A stretch of DNA of 64,000 nt from Mycolicibacterium neoaurum VKM Ac-1815D. Its GTDB lineage: Bacteria > Actinomycetota > Actinomycetes > Mycobacteriales > Mycobacteriaceae. The position numbers and the translations under genes were made by a program. The stretch spans positions 1,674,001-1,738,000 of the forward strand of contig NC_023036.2 of the NCBI RefSeq assembly GCF_000317305.3, in the 5' to 3' direction. The number at the start of each line of letters is the position of its first letter. Position 1 is the first letter of the stretch. Positions 59,004 through 64,000 of this stretch are shown here, piece by piece. The notes below the pieces were generated by a model, which searched no databases, had not been told where the DNA came from, and saw only the letters and a list, made by a program, of their open reading frames with translations.

Positions 59004-59617
59004 TCCGGTCCCGCGAGCCCGCGGTGCAGTGGGGTGACCGAACCGTTGTGACCGGCCTCGACATGGTCCTCGAAGGCCTCGGCGATACCGCCGGCGGTCA
59101 GGGTGGACTCCAGCGCCTTCTCCGGGTTGCGGGCGAATTCGTCGGGGAACACCCAGCGCCGGAATGCCCAGAACCGGAAGGCCATCTGCAGCAGATTGCC
59201 GATGACGTACGCCGAGATGAAGTCGGCGATGTTCTCCACCGTCAGCGACACCTCGGGCACCCGTAGACCCAGCACATAGCTGGAGAAGTACAGCGGTGCC
59301 ATGGCCAGCAGCACCCCGACGCCACTGACGCCGAAGAACAGCAGTGCCTCGTGATGGCGCTCCCGGCCGCCGCGGTCCTTGAAGCTCCACTCGCGATTGA
59401 GGACATAGGACGCGATCACCGCGACGATGCCCGCGATGATCTTCGCCGTCACCGGCTTGGGCTCCAGGACGGTGAGCTTCAGTGTGTAGAAGATCGCCGA
59501 GTCGATGATGAACGTCGTCGCGCCGACCAGGGCGAACTTGATGAGCTCATGGTGCCGCTCGGCGAAGGGCCGGAAGGCGCGGGGCAGCCGCGCGATCGTG
59601 GCATCAGCAAAGGACAC
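58958..59617 (-). CDS. GtrA family membrane protein (Rv3277 homologue)
   Basis: A 219-residue protein with four membrane helices (IKFALVGATTFIIDSAIFYTL, IAGIVAVIASYVLNREWSF, FFGVSGVGVLLAMAPLYFSS, ADFISAYVIGNLLQMAFRFWAFRRWVF). NREWSF and the closing FRFWAFRRWVF are GtrA signatures. The family helps move lipid-linked sugars across the membrane, in mycobacteria probably for cell wall glycans. A C-terminal tail of about 60 residues (EAFEDHVEAGHNGSVTPLHRG) is longer than usual. Confidence 0.9.
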   Translation of the reverse strand: MSFADATIARLPRAFRPFAERHHELIKFALVGATTFIIDSAIFYTLKLTVLEPKPVTAKIIAGIVAVIASYVLNREWSFKDRGGRERHHEALLFFGVSGVGVLLAMAPLYFSSYVLGLRVPEVSLTVENIADFISAYVIGNLLQMAFRFWAFRRWVFPDEFARNPEKALESTLTAGGIAEAFEDHVEAGHNGSVTPLHRGLAGPDQLGDSSESRVSKTS

Positions 59618-59725
59618 GGGGATGAAGTCTACGCAAGTAACCCGGCCAACGTGAACCGCTGCAGGTCAGTCCTGGTACCGGCGGTCCGCTCGGCCCCTGC
59701 GCCCGGCATGACAACATAGGTAGCC

Positions 59726-60964
59726 GTGTCCCGAACGCCCTCTGTCTCCCGAGCGCCCACCGTCGTGATGATCGGCGGCGGTCAACTGGCCAGGATGACC
59801 CACCAGGCCGCCATCGCGCTGGGGCAATCCCTGCGCGTGCTGGCCGCCGATCCCGGCGACCCTGCCGCTCAGGTCACACCGGAGGTGGTGCTGGGCGCCC
59901 ACACCGACCTGGACGCCCTGCGCCGCGCGGCCCAGGGTGTGGCGGCGTTGACCTTCGACCACGAGCACGTGCCGACCGAACACCTCGAGCAGCTGGTCGC
60001 CGAGGGGGTGACGGTGCACCCGCCGCCGCAGGCGCTGATCCACGCCCAGGACAAGCTGGTGATGCGCCGCAAGCTGGAGGCCCTCGGTGCGCCGATCCCG
60101 GCCTACGCCGCAGTGCACAACGTCGACGATGTCGACGCGTTCGCCGCGCGGACCGGCGCCCCGGTCGTCATCAAGACCGTCCGCGGCGGCTACGACGGTC
60201 GTGGGGTGGTGCTGGCGCGTGATCTGGCCCATGCCCGCGAGGCCGTCGCCGGGTACCTGGCCGACGGTGTCGAGGTGATGCTGGAGGAGCGGGTCGCCTG
60301 GCGCCGGGAGCTCTCGGCGCTGGTGGCGCGCTCGCCGTTCGGGCAGGGCGCGGCGTGGCCGGTGGTGCAGACCGTCCAGCGCAACGGGATCTGCGTCGAG
60401 GTCATCGCCCCGGCACCCGGGTTGGCGCCCGAGCTCGCCGCCGGAGCCGAGGCGCTGGGGCTGCGGTTGGCCGAGGAGCTCGGTGTCGTCGGTGTGTTGG
60501 CCGTCGAGCTCTTCGAGACCGAGGCCGGCCAAATCCTGGTGAACGAGCTCGCGATGCGCCCGCACAACTCGGGGCACTGGAGCATGGACGGTGCCCGCAC
60601 CGGCCAGTTCGAGCAGCACCTGCGCGCGGTGCTGGACTACCCGCTCGGTGACACCTCGGCGCTGGCGCCGGTGACGGTGATGGGCAATGTCCTGGGCGCG
60701 GCCCAGACGCCTTCGATGTCGATGGACGAGCGCGTTCACCACCTCTGTGGCCGGATGCCCGATGCCAAGATCCACCTGTACGGCAAGGGGGAGCGGCCGG
60801 GCCGCAAGATCGGGCACGTCAACATCGTGGGAGGCAGCTGGGCAGGGCCAGGTCACGCCTCGCCGGACAATGCGGAATATGTTGCGGCACTGCGGGAACG
60901 GGCGCAGCGTGCGGCGCACTGGCTGTCGCATGCCGAGTGGACCGACGGATGGGATGGACACTGA
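59726..60964 (+). CDS. purK: 5-(carboxyamino)imidazole ribonucleotide synthase
   Basis: A 412-residue ATP-grasp enzyme. [102 protein letters not shown] and MGNVLGA are all PurK motifs. It makes N5-CAIR from AIR, bicarbonate and ATP. GTG start. It overlaps purE by 11 bp, as in M. tuberculosis Rv3276c-Rv3275c, and is divergent from the gtrA-like gene across 108 bp. Confidence 0.95.
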   Translation: MSRTPSVSRAPTVVMIGGGQLARMTHQAAIALGQSLRVLAADPGDPAAQVTPEVVLGAHTDLDALRRAAQGVAALTFDHEHVPTEHLEQLVAEGVTVHPPPQALIHAQDKLVMRRKLEALGAPIPAYAAVHNVDDVDAFAARTGAPVVIKTVRGGYDGRGVVLARDLAHAREAVAGYLADGVEVMLEERVAWRRELSALVARSPFGQGAAWPVVQTVQRNGICVEVIAPAPGLAPELAAGAEALGLRLAEELGVVGVLAVELFETEAGQILVNELAMRPHNSGHWSMDGARTGQFEQHLRAVLDYPLGDTSALAPVTVMGNVLGAAQTPSMSMDERVHHLCGRMPDAKIHLYGKGERPGRKIGHVNIVGGSWAGPGHASPDNAEYVAALRERAQRAAHWLSHAEWTDGWDGH

Positions 60965-61478
60965 GTTGACCGAGAAACTGCGGCCCCGCGTCGGGGTCAT
61001 CATGGGCAGCGACAGCGACTGGTCGGTGATGGAGGCCGCGGTGACCGCGCTGGCCGAGTTCGACATCCCGTTCGAGATCGGTGTCGTGTCCGCCCACCGC
61101 ACCCCGGGCCGGATGCTGGAGTACGCGCAGAGCGCCGCCGGGCGCGGTATCGAGATCATCATCGCCGGTGCGGGCGGGGCGGCGCACCTGCCAGGCATGG
61201 TCGCCGCCGCGACGCCGCTGCCGGTCATCGGTGTGCCGGTGCCGCTGGCGCGACTGGACGGCCTGGACTCGCTGCTGTCGATCGTGCAGATGCCGGCCGG
61301 GGTGCCGGTGGCGACGGTGTCGATCGGCGGTGCCCGCAACGCGGGCCTGCTGGCGGTGCGGATCCTGGGTGCCTCCGATCCCGCGTTGCGCTCCCGGATC
61401 GAGGATTTCCAGGCGGGTCTGGAGCAGATGGTGCTGGAGAAAGACGCCGCGTTGCGCAATCGCCTACTCGGCAATTGA
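60954..61478 (+). CDS. purE: N5-CAIR mutase (class I PurE)
   Basis: A 174-residue enzyme, the same length as the M. tuberculosis protein. [32 protein letters not shown] with the active His, and [27 protein letters not shown] are conserved. It converts N5-CAIR to CAIR. ATG 60954 lies inside the end of purK; TTG 60966 would be a shorter start. Confidence 0.95.
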   Translation: MDTELTEKLRPRVGVIMGSDSDWSVMEAAVTALAEFDIPFEIGVVSAHRTPGRMLEYAQSAAGRGIEIIIAGAGGAAHLPGMVAAATPLPVIGVPVPLARLDGLDSLLSIVQMPAGVPVATVSIGGARNAGLLAVRILGASDPALRSRIEDFQAGLEQMVLEKDAALRNRLLGN

Positions 61479-61530
61479 GTGAATCGCTATTAACCGGCTA
61501 AGGTTACTGGCGAGTAGCGAGGAGATCCCC

Positions 61531-62691
<1,161 letters not shown>

Positions 62692-62718
62692 CCCCGCCGG
62701 CCTGAGTCGGCGCCGACC

Positions 62719-62765
62719 GGCCGGTTATTGCACGCCTTCCTCGAAAGGGCGTGTGATAACCGGCC
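62719..62765. terminator. bidirectional terminator-like hairpin
   Basis: Arms GGCCGGTTAT / ATAACCGGCC (10 bp) and CACGCC / GGCGTG (6 bp) are separated by a TG/TG mismatch, with an 11-base loop. It lies between the convergent fadE25 and methyltransferase genes. Confidence 0.7.
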
Positions 62766-62773
62766 ATTCGCGT

Positions 62774-63571
62774 CTAGCGCCCCTTGGTGATCTTGCGGTA
62801 GGTGCTGCGCAGCGTCTCGTTGCGCCGCGCGATGTGCACCGGGTGCTTGGGCACCGGCACCAGGACGCTGACCGGATGGCCGACGAACGACGACTCGAAC
62901 ACGGCGGTCATGGTTCTGCCGCTGTAGGCGGCGTCCAGGGCCTGCCGGTAACGCGTGGCGTGTTCGGGCTGGGTGAACAGCACCTTGTTGTAACCGATGT
63001 AGAAGGGCACCAGGGCGCCGCCCTTCTCCAGGTAGTGCACGGTGCCCACGCAGACACCCGGCCACTGCTGGTTGAAGACATCGTCGGCGATCACGACGCC
63101 ACCCTCGGTCAGGCTCTTCTCGGCCAGTCGCATATCGCTGAGCACGATCTCCTGGGTGTGCCCGCCGTCGACGGAGAACAACCGCACCCCGGACATCTCG
63201 GCGATCTCCCCGGGGGAGATCTGGGTGGAGTCACCCTGGTGGATGATCAGGCCGTCCCGATCGGTCCACGAATCCAGGTGTGCCAGGAATCGGTCCCGAT
63301 CACCCTGGCCGGATTTGTCGATATTGGCGTCCTGATCCTCGAACAGGTCGATCGCGATGGCCGCTTCGCCGGGCTGCTGGAGCAGCTTCATGGCGATGAA
63401 GAGCTGCCCGTGATGCACGCCGATCTCGGCGATCGGACCACCGATGCCTGCCGCACGCTGATACTCGTCGACGGCTTGCAGCAACCCGATGGCAGCGGTC
63501 TCCGTATAGCCCTGCACCCGACGATGCCCGATATGGCGATATGCAGCGAACTTCAGGCCATTGCGTTCCAC
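62774..63571 (-). CDS. class I SAM-dependent methyltransferase
   Basis: A 265-residue protein. The SAM motif I equivalent is GGPIAEIGVHHGQLFIAMKLL, followed by AIAIDLFEDQ, LIIHQGDSTQ and VRLFSVDGGHTQEIVLSDMRLAEKSLTEGGVVIADDVF. The latter segment is typical of Methyltransf_24/CmcI-like enzymes that act on sugars or small natural products. The substrate is unknown; a role in surface glycan methylation is possible given the neighbourhood but not shown. Convergent with fadE25. Confidence 0.8.
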   Translation of the reverse strand: MERNGLKFAAYRHIGHRRVQGYTETAAIGLLQAVDEYQRAAGIGGPIAEIGVHHGQLFIAMKLLQQPGEAAIAIDLFEDQDANIDKSGQGDRDRFLAHLDSWTDRDGLIIHQGDSTQISPGEIAEMSGVRLFSVDGGHTQEIVLSDMRLAEKSLTEGGVVIADDVFNQQWPGVCVGTVHYLEKGGALVPFYIGYNKVLFTQPEHATRYRQALDAAYSGRTMTAVFESSFVGHPVSVLVPVPKHPVHIARRNETLRSTYRKITKGR

Positions 63572-63662
63572 GTGTCACAGGGTACTCATAGCGGGTGTAA
63601 AAGACCCATCACGCGCAAATATTGACGCTCGGGGCACTTCGCGACCTGCCTCGCACGGCGGG

Positions 63663-64000
63663 TCAGCCCCGGGTCACCTTCTCCATCTCGCGCCGGCGAT
63701 CGAGGCGGTCGGCGTCGGGGTGGACCACCAGCACCAGCGACGATCCGGCGGTCAGCACCGCCAGCAGGTGCTCCTCGACGTCGCCCGGGGTGTTCCAGGA
63801 TGCGGTCGAGAGCACCCGGTCCCGGTCGGTCAGACCCGCTCGGGCGGCGGCTGCGGTGGCAGCGGCCACCACCTGCGCCGGGCTGCGACCGGCCAGTGCC
63901 GGCCCCGGCGCGCGCTCGGGCACGATCTGGTCGCCGTGCACCCGCACCGAGGTCGCATAGTCGGTGACGCCGATCGGCAGGTCCGCGACCGGCTTACCGA
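63663..64000 (-). CDS. TIGR03089-type protein, C-terminal part (cut by window edge)
   Basis: The frame is open through the right edge, so the start lies outside. About 111 residues are visible: a segment with GVTDYATSVRVHGDQIVPE, then SPAQVVAAATAAAARAGLTDRDRVLSTASWNTPGDVEEHLLAVLTAGSSLVLVVHPDADRLDRRREMEKVTRG. This matches my memory of the mycobacterial TIGR03089 family, proteins distantly like AMP-forming enzymes but lacking most motifs. Function unknown. An internal GTG at 63947 is not a real start because homology continues upstream. Confidence 0.72.
   Translation of the reverse strand, partial: GKPVADLPIGVTDYATSVRVHGDQIVPERAPGPALAGRSPAQVVAAATAAAARAGLTDRDRVLSTASWNTPGDVEEHLLAVLTAGSSLVLVVHPDADRLDRRREMEKVTRG

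Overview
The window is high-GC actinobacterial DNA. Most of it follows the gene neighbourhood that Mycobacterium tuberculosis shows between Rv3297 (nei) and Rv3274c (fadE25): nei, lhr, pcd, the Rv3292 homologue, lrpA, lat, rsbW-sigF, accA3, sufE, sseA, maf, accE5, accD5, birA, purK, purE and fadE25. Gene content that M. tuberculosis lacks here (htpG moved in, a kshA-like gene, a large polysaccharide locus) points to a rapidly growing Mycolicibacterium-type species. This is inference from proteins and locus-tag order recalled from memory; no search was run.

Layout. (1) 1-4.1 kb: SDR tail, an unusual crotonase, and a TetR regulator divergent from a ferredoxin-reductase / DesA3-type desaturase pair that carries two matching operator palindromes. 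(2) 4.1-13 kb: Nei glycosylase, Lhr helicase, two small exported proteins (one hemophore-like), a PPOX-type flavoprotein, an SDR and a 13E12-type HNH protein with a textbook SOS box. (3) 13-20.3 kb: HtpG, then a lysine catabolic module (pcd, a DUF1338/HglS-like oxygenase, lrpA, lat) and an Mrr-like membrane protein. (4) 20.3-28.5 kb: an SRPBCC-ArsR pair with twin operators, a PAS-ANTAR protein, small membrane proteins, an F420 enzyme, a DoxX protein with an 11-residue repeat tail, rsbW-sigF, a STAS protein, a MobA-like transferase. At least six SigF-type promoters sit here. (5) 28.5-36.7 kb: acyl-CoA carboxylase genes (accA3, accE5, accD5), maf, sseA, sufE and a phosphodiesterase-fold protein with an altered active site.

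(6) 36.8-57.7 kb: about 21 kb lies between accD5 and birA, which are adjacent in M. tuberculosis. It begins with a FadD17-like ligase and a KshA-like Rieske oxygenase (steroid genes) and continues as a Wzx/Wzy-type exopolysaccharide locus: three GT4-like glycosyltransferases, a left-handed beta-helix acyltransferase, a flippase, an opposite-strand polymerase/ligase, a Wzz-ATPase with an altered Walker A, a second Wzz, an OafA-type acyltransferase, a polyprenyl-phosphate sugar transferase, and four paralogous secreted lipase-fold proteins interleaved among them. A reasonable working model is that the sugar transferase starts a repeat unit on undecaprenyl phosphate, the glycosyltransferases extend it, Wzx flips it, Wzy and Wzz polymerise it, and the acyltransferases and exported lipases add, move or remove ester groups outside. 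This locus is the best candidate for an undescribed system.

(7) 57.7-64 kb: birA, a bPH2 membrane protein, GtrA, purK-purE, fadE25, a methyltransferase, and the end of a TIGR03089-type protein cut by the window edge. I saw no tRNA, rRNA, CRISPR array or intact insertion sequence.
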